This document shows positions 17,201-24,343 of a stretch of 64,000 nt of DNA, piece after piece. The notes beneath the pieces were generated by a model. The model had not been told where the DNA came from, did no database searches, and saw only the letters and a program-made list of their open reading frames with translations. The DNA comes from Polystyrenella longa (GTDB taxonomy: Bacteria; Planctomycetota; Planctomycetia; Planctomycetales; Planctomycetaceae): contig NZ_CP036281.1 in assembly GCF_007750395.1 (NCBI RefSeq), positions 6,037,001 through 6,101,000 of the forward strand, read 5' to 3'. A program made the position numbers and the translations under genes. How positions within the stretch are numbered: the stretch's first letter is position 1; each line of letters starts with the position of its first letter.

Positions 17201-17747
17201 CATGGTGATTGTCTTCGGTGCCGAAACCACTGAGAAGAACGCGTTCTGTATCAGCTTTCAAGTCGCCGTCTGTGTCTTTGAGGAAGAGCAGGTCGGGTTG
17301 ATTCGCGACATAGACTCCTCCATCTCCTAATGCGAGACCAGTCGGAACGTACAGCTTGTCGTAGAAGATGGTCGACTTATCGGCTTTACCGTCGTTGTCT
17401 GTATCTTCCAGCACGCTAATGAAGTCGGTTCGTTCCTGCCCGGGCAAGATGTGTGGATACATGGGTGAGTTGATGACCCACAGGCGGCCTTTGGCGTCCC
17501 ACTTCATCGCGATCGGGTTGACTACCATCGGCGATTCGGCGAACAGGTTGATTTCGAAATCTTCATGCACCGTGAACTGGTCGGCTTCGGTTTGCGAATC
17601 TTCCTGAGTGCTCTCCGGGTAAGTTTCCTTGAGAAGTTCGTAAACTTCGTCGGGAGTACGACCAGTGCCAACCTGAGCAAACAAAGGAGACACCGAGCAG
17701 CAGAACAAGCTGGTAATTACAAGGACGAACAGTTTCTGTGTGGACAT
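14238..17747 (-). CDS. PVC-type heme-binding, sorbosone-dehydrogenase-like secreted protein with HEAT repeats
   Basis: This is a 1169-residue exported protein with a signal peptide (about residues 1-25). Domains in order are a beta-propeller like membrane-bound dehydrogenases (about 55-390, with repeated DxDxDGKAD-type loops such as DTDNDGKADKST), a helical HEAT-like repeat region (about 400-830), a cytochrome-c-like PVC-type domain with the heme motif CFSCH near residue 880 and a downstream Met-rich SMMPKG ligand candidate, and a C-terminal beta domain (about 1050-1165). Such multi-domain proteins are characteristic of planctomycetes; substrate and electron acceptor are not known, with sugar or polyol oxidation inferred from the propeller. 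It follows the SGNH-like gene after 86 nt on the same strand. Confidence 0.85.
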   Translation of the reverse strand: MSTQKLFVLVITSLFCCSVSPLFAQVGTGRTPDEVYELLKETYPESTQEDSQTEADQFTVHEDFEINLFAESPMVVNPIAMKWDAKGRLWVINSPMYPHILPGQERTDFISVLEDTDNDGKADKSTIFYDKLYVPTGLALGDGGVYVANQPDLLFLKDTDGDLKADTERVLLSGFGTEDNHHAISAFTWGPGGWLYFQSGVFLHTQVETPHGLLRLDNGGVFQLRPRELKLDMFNVGSATNPWGHTFDQWGQSFLTEGPQGDIWYLTPATSKGNPTERVPGTKAPKSCGTEFIYNSHFSEKYQNLMVLNAFKNKTVNLYEFSDDGAGYATRELQPLMVVSNGPKFRPVDVKTGPDGALYVADFYQPVIGHMQYQFRDDRRDHLNGRIWRITEKNRDLLPKIDFTDLSVAALLENLKSSDGYTRDKSRRELYERDQAEVVDALPAYLSSLDPADPNFAHHQLEALWVCQTINHVDLDLLTTVLNSSEPRARAAATRVLRYWLPEVPDALTWLDKLIQDEFPRVRLEALCALSYIDQPEAIEIAAKVVDHPRDKYIDYTFKHTILNTRDTWLPALKAGEITFNGNLNHIQAALSVAETSEATALLLNILKGGKLGADKRANLLNVIAQQGTSEELAQLLGRDSLAAIANVGLPATDTVYTPELHASVLSEVANAYRNRKVTPSGNLVEIGQLLDAPNEDLKANAIELIGLWKVSELQADVETIALDTTSDTSVRQAAFTTIAQLGGETALNTLQQIATSVDEPLEIRYRAAAAMVDVDLATASLLAGQLMQQDPEKADPGLLLETFFSLPEGPDLLTVTFKDQPLNIDAAKLALRYMNETGKQDPGLVETFRTIVGAKSLADELMAEELKPLLEQVMAEGDAARGEDVFRRKDLACFSCHAISGGGAPVGPDLEGLGASSPLDYVFHAIVDPNKAVREGYAAVTLLTEEGKIFTGILKEKTPESIVILDATTRKVRSFNPEEIEEVAPAPSMMPKGLVDNMTRQEFLDLVRFIHELGRPGPFATPNIPVQRTWRVLQTPVEMVVADKTPAEINQLAETSEDVFWAPLYSRVNGSLSLTDLPETTTTYLTTRFDVGTPGAVQLSFNSVAGLEVWLDGEPVSDLSEATIVEATTGEHILTYRIDRSVRGEEPLRLEFSPAPNSPARPNVINGV

Positions 17748-17833
17748 CGTAGAGGTAAACCTTGTAGGGATGTATTACTGGAGAATCAGGTCGGCATGCC
17801 TATGATGCCACGATTCTTTTCGATCAGATGGAA

Positions 17834-19111
17834 TTACTTACGGATCAGGATAAACTGGTGTGACAGGGGTTTGGAGAGTCGACTGGCTTTCACGTCTGAC
17901 TCTTCCATCAGTCGCTGCATCTCCGCCATTTCTTTGGGAAAACTGGGGTTACCAGAGTTTCCACCATCTTTGGTCGGGTCCCAGTTGTCACTGACTGAAG
18001 CGCGGCGACCATAAATATACTCACCATTATGTGCCCGCCATTTGAAGAAGAACATATCGTTTTTGAAAACGACTTCCTGTCGTAATTGTTTTGCTTGTTC
18101 GAACTGGGGTCCCTGATCGAGAATCATGCCTTTGGCCCATTGATCAGCAGAGCCGGACAGGATTTCCTGTTGGTCGATCAACAAGGTGTAGTTACCCGGT
18201 GTAAGATTGGCGACTGTTAATGTGCGGCGATGGGGCAGTTCGACACCGGCAGGGCTCGAGTCTGGAGCAACGAGTGGAAGTTGGTCATCGATCGCGTTAA
18301 ACGTAACTGCGGACGTGGTCGATTGTAGATCGCGAATCCGTACACCCTTTCGGTCGACTTTTCGCTTGCCTGCACTGATGCTGATCGACCACTCGGGAGA
18401 GTTGTAGCCCAGTTGTTCCGCCAGAACCTGGCTAACTTTCCAGTAACCGAACTCGGTGAAATGGAGTCCATTATCGGTCAGTGGGTAGGGGGTCGGTTCC
18501 TCGGGGTGATACATCGATTGGAATAAGTTGGCGAAGGAGACCTTTTCTTCTTCCGCTAACTGGCCGGTTGCGTTTACGAATGTCTGGAGAGACTGATTTT
18601 GCGGTTCAAGGTTATAAGGCGCCCCCGGAATGGATTCGAACGGAGGTGGAGCAATGATGAGTGTTCGCAGTTTTAATTTTTCGAAAATCGAAAGTGTCTC
18701 GCGATAACCGGCAAGGAATTTTTCGAGTTGATGTTCGCCTTCAAAGGCGTCGTTCACGCCATAACTGGCCATCACTACGCTGGGGTTTTGCTTGGCGAGA
18801 TTTTCTTCGAACGAACCGTAATTTAACGGTCGCAGGCGTACATGGGTGGTGTCTCCCGGCCAGGCCATATTGCGAAAAGAGAGGGGCATGCCCGGATGAT
18901 TAATGCGAATCATCGATTCGAAGTAACCGTAATGGCGATCACGTTCGATAAAGGTCGCCCCAATCAAAGCGACGCGGTCGTCTGCTTTCAAACGGAAAAC
19001 GTTACCATCCGCTGCATGGAGAGGAGCCGATGCAACCGACATGAGCGCAGCCAAGCTGACCAGCAAGGCACATACAAGGGAAAAACGACGACACTTGGGG
19101 ATCAAACTCAC
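17834..19111 (-). CDS. SGNH/GDSL-hydrolase-like secreted protein with altered nucleophile block
   Basis: This is a 425-residue protein with a signal peptide (about residues 1-33). An SGNH-like fold is visible: block I is IGATFIERD, block II NMAWPGDT, block III SYGVNDAF, and block V DNGLHFTEFGY. In block I the usual GDS is GAT, so the nucleophilic serine is replaced by threonine while Gly, Asn and Asp/His are kept. The C-terminal part (about 255-425) is a beta-rich extension of unknown role. The start is a GTG at 19111, preceded by AAGGAG. It is upstream of, and on the same strand as, the PVC-heme protein (86-nt gap), so the two are probably one transcription unit acting on the same envelope or polymer substrate. 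Confidence 0.82.
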   Translation of the reverse strand: MSLIPKCRRFSLVCALLVSLAALMSVASAPLHAADGNVFRLKADDRVALIGATFIERDRHYGYFESMIRINHPGMPLSFRNMAWPGDTTHVRLRPLNYGSFEENLAKQNPSVVMASYGVNDAFEGEHQLEKFLAGYRETLSIFEKLKLRTLIIAPPPFESIPGAPYNLEPQNQSLQTFVNATGQLAEEEKVSFANLFQSMYHPEEPTPYPLTDNGLHFTEFGYWKVSQVLAEQLGYNSPEWSISISAGKRKVDRKGVRIRDLQSTTSAVTFNAIDDQLPLVAPDSSPAGVELPHRRTLTVANLTPGNYTLLIDQQEILSGSADQWAKGMILDQGPQFEQAKQLRQEVVFKNDMFFFKWRAHNGEYIYGRRASVSDNWDPTKDGGNSGNPSFPKEMAEMQRLMEESDVKASRLSKPLSHQFILIRK

Positions 19112-19395
19112 GAAAGACTCCTTCAGACAGCGTTCTCATCGCGACAGTTGGATACCGGGTATCCGAGCCTGCGGGATGAAGGTCTTCGATCGAGACCAGT
19201 ACATCTGTATTAACGAGAGATTAATTAATGTTAAGGTGTATATTGTATTGAGGGACGAAACAACAAACAATGCACAAGACAGCCTTGCGTTTCCATCACG
19301 GCTGATGAAAATAGAAGTACGCTGCCCGTCGCAGCGTGCAAACCCTGACTATGATTTACCTCCGAATCGGAGGCTCTTCTTTCGGAGTATTGTCC

Positions 19396-20769
19396 ATGCG
19401 ACTTCGTGGAATTCAATTCCCTGTCTCGACAATCCGTGTTCTCTGCGTCTGGATCTTCATCTCGGCAACGGCACTGGCCTGCTCAGTCCCGGTATTCCGG
19501 TACGCGCTGGAACAGTGGTCCTCGGACCAATACGAAATTCTTGTTTTCCATAAAACCCCGCTCGATGAAAATTCGCAAGCGTTGGTGAAACCGTATCTAT
19601 CGGAATCTGCGGAAGACAGCGCGACCGCGTCTGCGAATGTCAACGTGCGTCTGATCGACCTCAATGAAGATCTTTCTGAAGAAGATCAGCTTGTCTGGGA
19701 AACGCAGCAGGAGAAAAACGGAGACGGCACTCTTCCGTGGATGGCCGTGCGATATCCCAAAAATGCTTCGGGTTTCAAAGGGCACCCCGCCTATATGGAT
19801 GCCTGGTCTGCCGCTTGGTCGGAAGACAATTTCAGCAAGACAATCGATTCGCCAGCACGCCGAGAAATTGCTCGGCGACTCATCAAAGGGGAGACGGCCG
19901 TCTGGGTTCTTCTGCGATGTGGCGACAAAGAACTGGACGATGCCGCGCGGGAAGCACTGGCAGCAGCCCTCACCGAAGCCAACGAAACGTTGAAACTTCC
20001 CGAGATTGAAGAACAGGACATTGCCGACGGACTGGTAAAGATTGACCCCGCCCTACTCAAGGTGAACTTCACGACATATGAACTCGATCAGAACAATCAA
20101 GACGAAGCCGCTTTTATCAGCATGTTGCTGGGTAGTGAAGAAGACCTCTGGTCCCTGAAGGATCAACCGATGGCCTTCCCGCTCTTTGGTCGAGGTCGTG
20201 TGCTGTATGCTTTGATTGGTCAAGGGATCAACAAAGATGTCCTGATCGGCTCTTGCACCGAATTGATTGGGCCCTGTACCTGTCAAGTAAAAGAAGAGAA
20301 TCCGGGGACCGATGTTGTGATGAATGTGGACTGGAATAATCTGATTGAGTCCACGATTGATATCGATACCGAATTACCACCCTTGACCGGTTTGGCCAGT
20401 TTCAGTGAACCGGAAGCACAAGCCGACGGAGAACCGGTTCAGTCAGACCGGGAAAAACTGGCCGAACTACAGAAAGCGGCCGGTCTGGAGGAAGAACCTG
20501 CGGAGGAGCCTGCGTCTGCTCAGGCCTCTGTCACTGGCAGTGCTGCCTCGCCTCCTGTTGATTCGGAACAATCAGTGACTTCGGCAGCAGGAACCACTGG
20601 TGAGATGGCACCAGACACCCTGATTGAAATTGGTGAAGTCAGCGATCCTCAACCGGTGGAAGATGAAAACTCCTTCATGAAATCGATTCTGTCCATGGTC
20701 GGTGTGGGAGTGTTACTACTGGTGATCGGTACGTTTTTTGTCATGCGAAAAACAGGACCTGATGCCTGA
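19396..20769 (+). CDS. CSVPVFRYALEQW-type exported protein with C-terminal membrane anchor
   Basis: This is a 457-residue protein that I know only as a planctomycete family without an assigned function. It starts at the ATG at 19396 (CGGAG 9 nt upstream); the frame is open from 19336. An N-terminal export signal ends at ALACSVPVFRYALEQW, where the Cys could be lipidated, although the lipobox is not canonical. A mixed domain with thioredoxin-like hints (LPWMAVRYP, AVWVLLRCGDKE, LIGSCTELIGPCTCQVKEE with a CxxxxxxCxC cluster) follows, then a Pro/Ala/Glu-rich linker (about 340-420) and one transmembrane helix (about 430-450). It is followed by an ABC permease and ATPase, so it is likely a substrate-handling or sensor subunit of that exporter. 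Confidence 0.78.
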   Translation: MRLRGIQFPVSTIRVLCVWIFISATALACSVPVFRYALEQWSSDQYEILVFHKTPLDENSQALVKPYLSESAEDSATASANVNVRLIDLNEDLSEEDQLVWETQQEKNGDGTLPWMAVRYPKNASGFKGHPAYMDAWSAAWSEDNFSKTIDSPARREIARRLIKGETAVWVLLRCGDKELDDAAREALAAALTEANETLKLPEIEEQDIADGLVKIDPALLKVNFTTYELDQNNQDEAAFISMLLGSEEDLWSLKDQPMAFPLFGRGRVLYALIGQGINKDVLIGSCTELIGPCTCQVKEENPGTDVVMNVDWNNLIESTIDIDTELPPLTGLASFSEPEAQADGEPVQSDREKLAELQKAAGLEEEPAEEPASAQASVTGSAASPPVDSEQSVTSAAGTTGEMAPDTLIEIGEVSDPQPVEDENSFMKSILSMVGVGVLLLVIGTFFVMRKTGPDA

Positions 20770-20849
20770 GCAAGAGGACTTACACTTCGGCTCGACTTTT
20801 TGTACTTCCCCTCCGCTCTCGATTCTCTGTTTAATAAACGTGAACAACT

Positions 20850-22229
20850 ATGTCCGTCTGGCAAATTATCATCAAAGAAATCAGCCATCGTAAGCTGAAC
20901 TTCTGCCTCTCCCTGTTGGCCGTGGCCGTGGCCGTTGGCTTTTTAACGGGGGCGCTGTCGCTACTCAAAGCGGAGTCAGAAATCACTCACTGGTTACAGG
21001 ATCAGCAGCAGGCGGAATTCACTCGCAAGATTGAATTGAAAGAACAGGAAGTTCAGCAAGCAGGGGCTGAATTACAGGACGCGGTTCGAAAAATCACCAA
21101 GGGGTTGGGGTTCAATATTCTTATCCTGCCCGAAAATCAGGACCTGAATCAATTACACCTGGAAGGTGAATTATCTGAGACCTTCCCCGAAGAATACGTG
21201 ACTCGTCTGGCGGAATCTAAAATCGTCACGATCAACCATCTGCTCCCCATGGTAAGCGAAAAGCTGAACTGGGAGGAGCAGGGAATGGAAATCATTCTCA
21301 CTGGTACACGCGGTGAAGTCCCGTTCCTACATCGTGTCAGCAAGAAACCGTTACAGGATCAAGTTCCCGCAGGGCAGATGGTCATCGGCCATCAGATTCA
21401 ACAACAGTTGAAACTGAAAACCGGAGATCAGGTGACCTTGAAAGGAAAAGAGTTCGAGATATCAGAAGTGCGAGAAGAGCAGGGAACTGTAGACGACAGC
21501 ACCGTCTGGATCAATCTGAAGGAAGCCCAGGAACTGCTTGATCGCCAAAACCTGCTGAATGCCATTCTGGCATTGGAATGTAACTGCGCCACGCTTGACC
21601 GGGTGACTGAAATTCGTGAAGAGCTGGCCTCCGTTCTGCCGGGCACAAAGATTATCGAACGAGGTCCGCCAGCGCTCGCTCGCGCGGAAGCCCGCAACAA
21701 AGCGAAACAGACTGCCGAGGAATCGCTCGCTCGCGAAAAAATTATGGGCGAAGCCTTACTCGCAGATGAACAAGGTAACCGCAAACAACGGGAACAGCAG
21801 CTCTCATTTTTCACAACGATGATGGTCGCGTTTATTATCATCTGCGCGACAATGTGGTTGGGGCTGTTAACCTACAACAATGTTCGTCAACGACGAAACG
21901 AAATCGCAATTCTCCGCGCATTCGGCGTAAGGTCATATCAAATCCTGACAACGATCATCGGTCGCAACATTCTGATTGGAATTCTGGGTGCGTTTGCGGG
22001 CATCCTGTTGGGAATCGTGGCCGGTTCTTTCTATGCGGAATGGAGTAGCGTTCAGGCCAGTGCCGCCTATGAGGCCCCGCTGAATTTACAATCGAGCGAT
22101 CTACGGGATGGTTCCAGTCTACTTCTGGTCTTTCTGCTGGCTCCTGTGCTCGCCCTGATTGCAGGTTGGTTCCCCGCTTTACTCGCCTCTCGGGAAGATC
22201 CCGCGTCTATTCTGCAAAGCGAAAACTAA
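20850..22229 (+). CDS. ABC transporter permease, MacB/FtsX family
   Basis: This is a 459-residue permease: first helix at about residues 15-38, a periplasmic domain with a coiled-coil-like segment right after it (DQQQAEFTRKIELKEQEVQQ) and a long helical stretch near 275-320, then three helices (about 325-345, 375-400, 425-448) forming the FtsX domain with NEIAILRAFGVRSYQIL. The C-terminus ASREDPASILQSEN is of the MacB/LolC kind. It has no acidic insert like the permease at 7789. The ATG at 20850 is 80 nt after the CSVPVFRYALEQW gene and the ATPase starts 67 nt after it, so a three-gene exporter unit is likely. The cargo is not identifiable. Confidence 0.86.
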   Translation: MSVWQIIIKEISHRKLNFCLSLLAVAVAVGFLTGALSLLKAESEITHWLQDQQQAEFTRKIELKEQEVQQAGAELQDAVRKITKGLGFNILILPENQDLNQLHLEGELSETFPEEYVTRLAESKIVTINHLLPMVSEKLNWEEQGMEIILTGTRGEVPFLHRVSKKPLQDQVPAGQMVIGHQIQQQLKLKTGDQVTLKGKEFEISEVREEQGTVDDSTVWINLKEAQELLDRQNLLNAILALECNCATLDRVTEIREELASVLPGTKIIERGPPALARAEARNKAKQTAEESLAREKIMGEALLADEQGNRKQREQQLSFFTTMMVAFIIICATMWLGLLTYNNVRQRRNEIAILRAFGVRSYQILTTIIGRNILIGILGAFAGILLGIVAGSFYAEWSSVQASAAYEAPLNLQSSDLRDGSSLLLVFLLAPVLALIAGWFPALLASREDPASILQSEN

Positions 22230-22296
22230 ACTCGCTTTCGATTCCCTTTTCACTCCTTTCACTGCTTTCCTTTTATCTTGATAAGTTGGTTCGTTT

Positions 22297-22995
22297 ATGT
22301 TGCTGCAAGCGAAACAGGCCGTCAAACGTTTCTCGACCGGTTCCCGCAATGAGGTAACTGCTGTTAACGATGTTTCGCTCGAATTGGCTGCGGGCGAATT
22401 CCTGGCGATTCAGGGTCCGAGTGGTGGTGGAAAATCGACCCTGCTATTAATGCTGGGTGGGTTGCTGCGACCGGAAAGTGGAACGATCAAAATCAATGGA
22501 CGGCAACTGTACGAACTTTCTTCCGAAGAGCGAGCGGCTCTTCGGGCGACCGAGATTGGGTTTGTCTTTCAACAGTTTCATTTGATCCCCTATCTGACGG
22601 TTCGCGAAAACGTGTTGGCCCCCGGACTCGCACCACGTCCCGCTGGGAAAGTGCTCGCTCACGCGGAACTGGAACAACGTGCGGATGAATTAATCAACAG
22701 CTTTGGTCTCGAATCGAGAGCGAATCATAAACCCGGAGAGCTAAGCACCGGCGAACGTCAGCGAACGGCATTAGCGCGAGCCCTGTTGTTCTCACCTCCC
22801 TTACTGCTGGCCGATGAGCCCACGGGAAATCTGGATGACGAAAACGCCCGGATTGTTCTCACGGCAATGAAAGATTATTGTGCCGCTGGAGGAGGAGTAT
22901 TGCTGGTGACGCACGATGCACGTGCATCGGAATTTGCGGATCGAACCCTCACCATTCGGGATGGGGAACTCCAAACCGAGAACGTCTCGGCTTAA
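22297..22995 (+). CDS. ABC transporter ATP-binding protein, MacB/LolD-like
   Basis: This is a 232-residue ATPase with Walker A GPSGGGKST, Q-loop FVFQQFHLIPYLTV, signature LSTGERQR (the usual LSGGQ is altered to LSTGE), Walker B LLLADEPTGNLDD, and H-loop LVTHD. It is the partner of the permease just upstream. The altered signature is tolerated in several ABC families, so the protein is probably active. It is followed by a MoaD-like gene after 44 nt, in the same direction. The start ATG is at 22297. No second ATPase is present. Confidence 0.88.
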   Translation: MLLQAKQAVKRFSTGSRNEVTAVNDVSLELAAGEFLAIQGPSGGGKSTLLLMLGGLLRPESGTIKINGRQLYELSSEERAALRATEIGFVFQQFHLIPYLTVRENVLAPGLAPRPAGKVLAHAELEQRADELINSFGLESRANHKPGELSTGERQRTALARALLFSPPLLLADEPTGNLDDENARIVLTAMKDYCAAGGGVLLVTHDARASEFADRTLTIRDGELQTENVSA

Positions 22996-23039
22996 TTTGT
23001 TGACTCCCATTTGAGAATTCAAGTTGAAAGTAATTAGCG

Positions 23040-23318
23040 ATGCGGGTAACCGTCGAATACATGGCTCAGATCAAACGGGCTGCCGGCCACGGACGTGAAG
23101 AGATTGAACTTCCAGAGGAATCAACGCTCGCGGATGCGCTCCAGCTACTTGCGAAATCACACGGGGAGCCACTCTCCGTCATGTTGCTGGATGCTACCGG
23201 GCAACCGATCAATTCGCTGTTACTCTTTCTCGGGCAGGATCAGGTCCGCCTGGAAGAGAACCCATTACTGGTAGACGGTTCTGAGCTGACCATTTCCACA
23301 CCCATTTCGGGTGGATAG
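23040..23318 (+). CDS. MoaD/ThiS-family ubiquitin-like sulfur carrier
   Basis: This is a 92-residue beta-grasp protein ending in ISGG. The C-terminal Gly-Gly is the site of adenylation and thiocarboxylation in MoaD (molybdopterin synthase small subunit) and ThiS. Features seen are the start MRVTVEYMAQIKRAAG, an ELPEESTLADALQLLA helix, and the EENPLLVDGSELTISTPISGG end, where the loop before ELTI is typical of MoaD. ThiS cannot be excluded by sequence alone, and the protein is rather long for ThiS. No moaE, moaB or thiF homologue is adjacent, so the partner is elsewhere. Its place between the ABC ATPase and the DUF420-like gene is unexplained. A small hairpin (TCGGGA/TCCCGA) lies shortly after the stop. 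Confidence 0.82.
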   Translation: MRVTVEYMAQIKRAAGHGREEIELPEESTLADALQLLAKSHGEPLSVMLLDATGQPINSLLLFLGQDQVRLEENPLLVDGSELTISTPISGG

Positions 23319-23493
23319 CGGTTCTTAAGGAGGGTTCGGGAGTACAATCCCGATTTCCGTCCTGCCAATTGCTTCCCATTATTGAGATTGCCCCGGGCAT
23401 TGATAATTGCGGCTGGTCCCATTCTTGTCTACAGAGATATACTATTTCGTTGATGGTTCTTATTTCCTTTTCCTTGCGCGACTCCTGAGTGAC

Positions 23494-23979
23494 ATGTATC
23501 TATTTGCCCAACAGATTGCGGACACCGTTGCTACAGAAACTCCGGAATGGGTACACCAACTGCCCACCGTCAACGCAGGACTGAACGGATTGGCAACGGT
23601 TCTGCTCATGTGGGGATTCATCGCCATTAAGCAGGGAAAACGGGAAACACACAAGTTAATCATGCTGTCGACCTTCGGGGTCTCTACCGCATTCCTGGCC
23701 TGTTATCTGGTTTACCATGCGGCTCTGCATCATTATACTGGAAGTGGTTCACGGGCATTCACAGGCACCGGAATCATCAGACCGATATACTTTGGGATTC
23801 TGATTACCCACGTCATTCTGGCAATGGTGATTGCCGTGATGGTGCCGATAACGATGTATCGAGGATTAACGCATCAGTGGAATCGACACCGACGCATTGC
23901 GAAGATTACGTTCCCGCTCTGGCTGTATGTCTCCGTCACGGGAGTCGTCATTTATTTCATGCTGTACCATCTGGGATAA
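23494..23979 (+). CDS. DUF420-like four-helix membrane protein (CtaM-like)
   Basis: This is a 161-residue integral membrane protein with about four helices: residues 26-44 (GLATVLLMWGFIAIKQG), 53-76, 98-122 and 135-155. Conserved His residues occur in the loops and helices (THKLIM, YHAALHH, ITHVILA), as in DUF420/CtaM proteins, which support heme-copper oxidase assembly. A TTG at 23407 opens the frame, but the first ATG at 23494 (MYLFAQQIADTVA) gives the best N-terminus. The next gene, a small CPMC membrane protein, follows after 54 nt. A link to cytochrome oxidase or copper handling is likely from family knowledge, but no oxidase gene is in this window. Confidence 0.78.
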   Translation: MYLFAQQIADTVATETPEWVHQLPTVNAGLNGLATVLLMWGFIAIKQGKRETHKLIMLSTFGVSTAFLACYLVYHAALHHYTGSGSRAFTGTGIIRPIYFGILITHVILAMVIAVMVPITMYRGLTHQWNRHRRIAKITFPLWLYVSVTGVVIYFMLYHLG

Positions 23980-24033
23980 CGGATCGATTGTTCGAATCCA
24001 AAACATTCACCTCAGTGACTTAAGTAGAATATC

Positions 24034-24288
24034 ATGAAACGATTTTTTCTGATTTTCAGTTTGAGCATCTGCCTATGGGCTACCGGTTTGATGTCGATGG
24101 CCTCTGCCTGCCCGATGTGTAAAGAAGCGAACGAAACAGAGAACGCTCTTCCCCGCGCGTACATGTACAGCATTCTGTTTATGATCGCGATGCCCGCCAC
24201 CATCTTCACCGGCCTGGGCTGGAAGTTCTACCGTCTCACCCAAGAGCGAGACGATGAACTGCCGGAAGAGGAATCGTTCGGCGAATAG
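24034..24288 (+). CDS. Small exported CPMC membrane protein
   Basis: This is an 84-residue protein with a signal-like N-terminal helix (KRFFLIFSLSICLWATG), directly followed by MASACPMCKEAN, a second helix (YMYSILFMIAMPATIFTGLG) and an acidic tail (DDELPEEESFGE). The Cys-Pro-Met-Cys motif at the start of the mature part could bind copper or form a disulfide. Standing next to the DUF420-like gene, it fits a metal-handling or oxidase-assembly accessory role, but the function is not established. The start ATG is at 24034. It is the last gene of the plus-strand run that begins at 19396; it converges with the M19 dipeptidase-like gene, 55 nt away. Confidence 0.72.
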   Translation: MKRFFLIFSLSICLWATGLMSMASACPMCKEANETENALPRAYMYSILFMIAMPATIFTGLGWKFYRLTQERDDELPEEESFGE

Positions 24289-24343
24289 GCTTCTGCCCAG
24301 TCAGAACGCATCACTCTTTATCTTGAACAAGATCCGCTGACGG

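Noticed and set aside
23989-24000. TTCGAATC resembling a tRNA T-loop
   Set aside because: No stems or acceptor around it; chance match.
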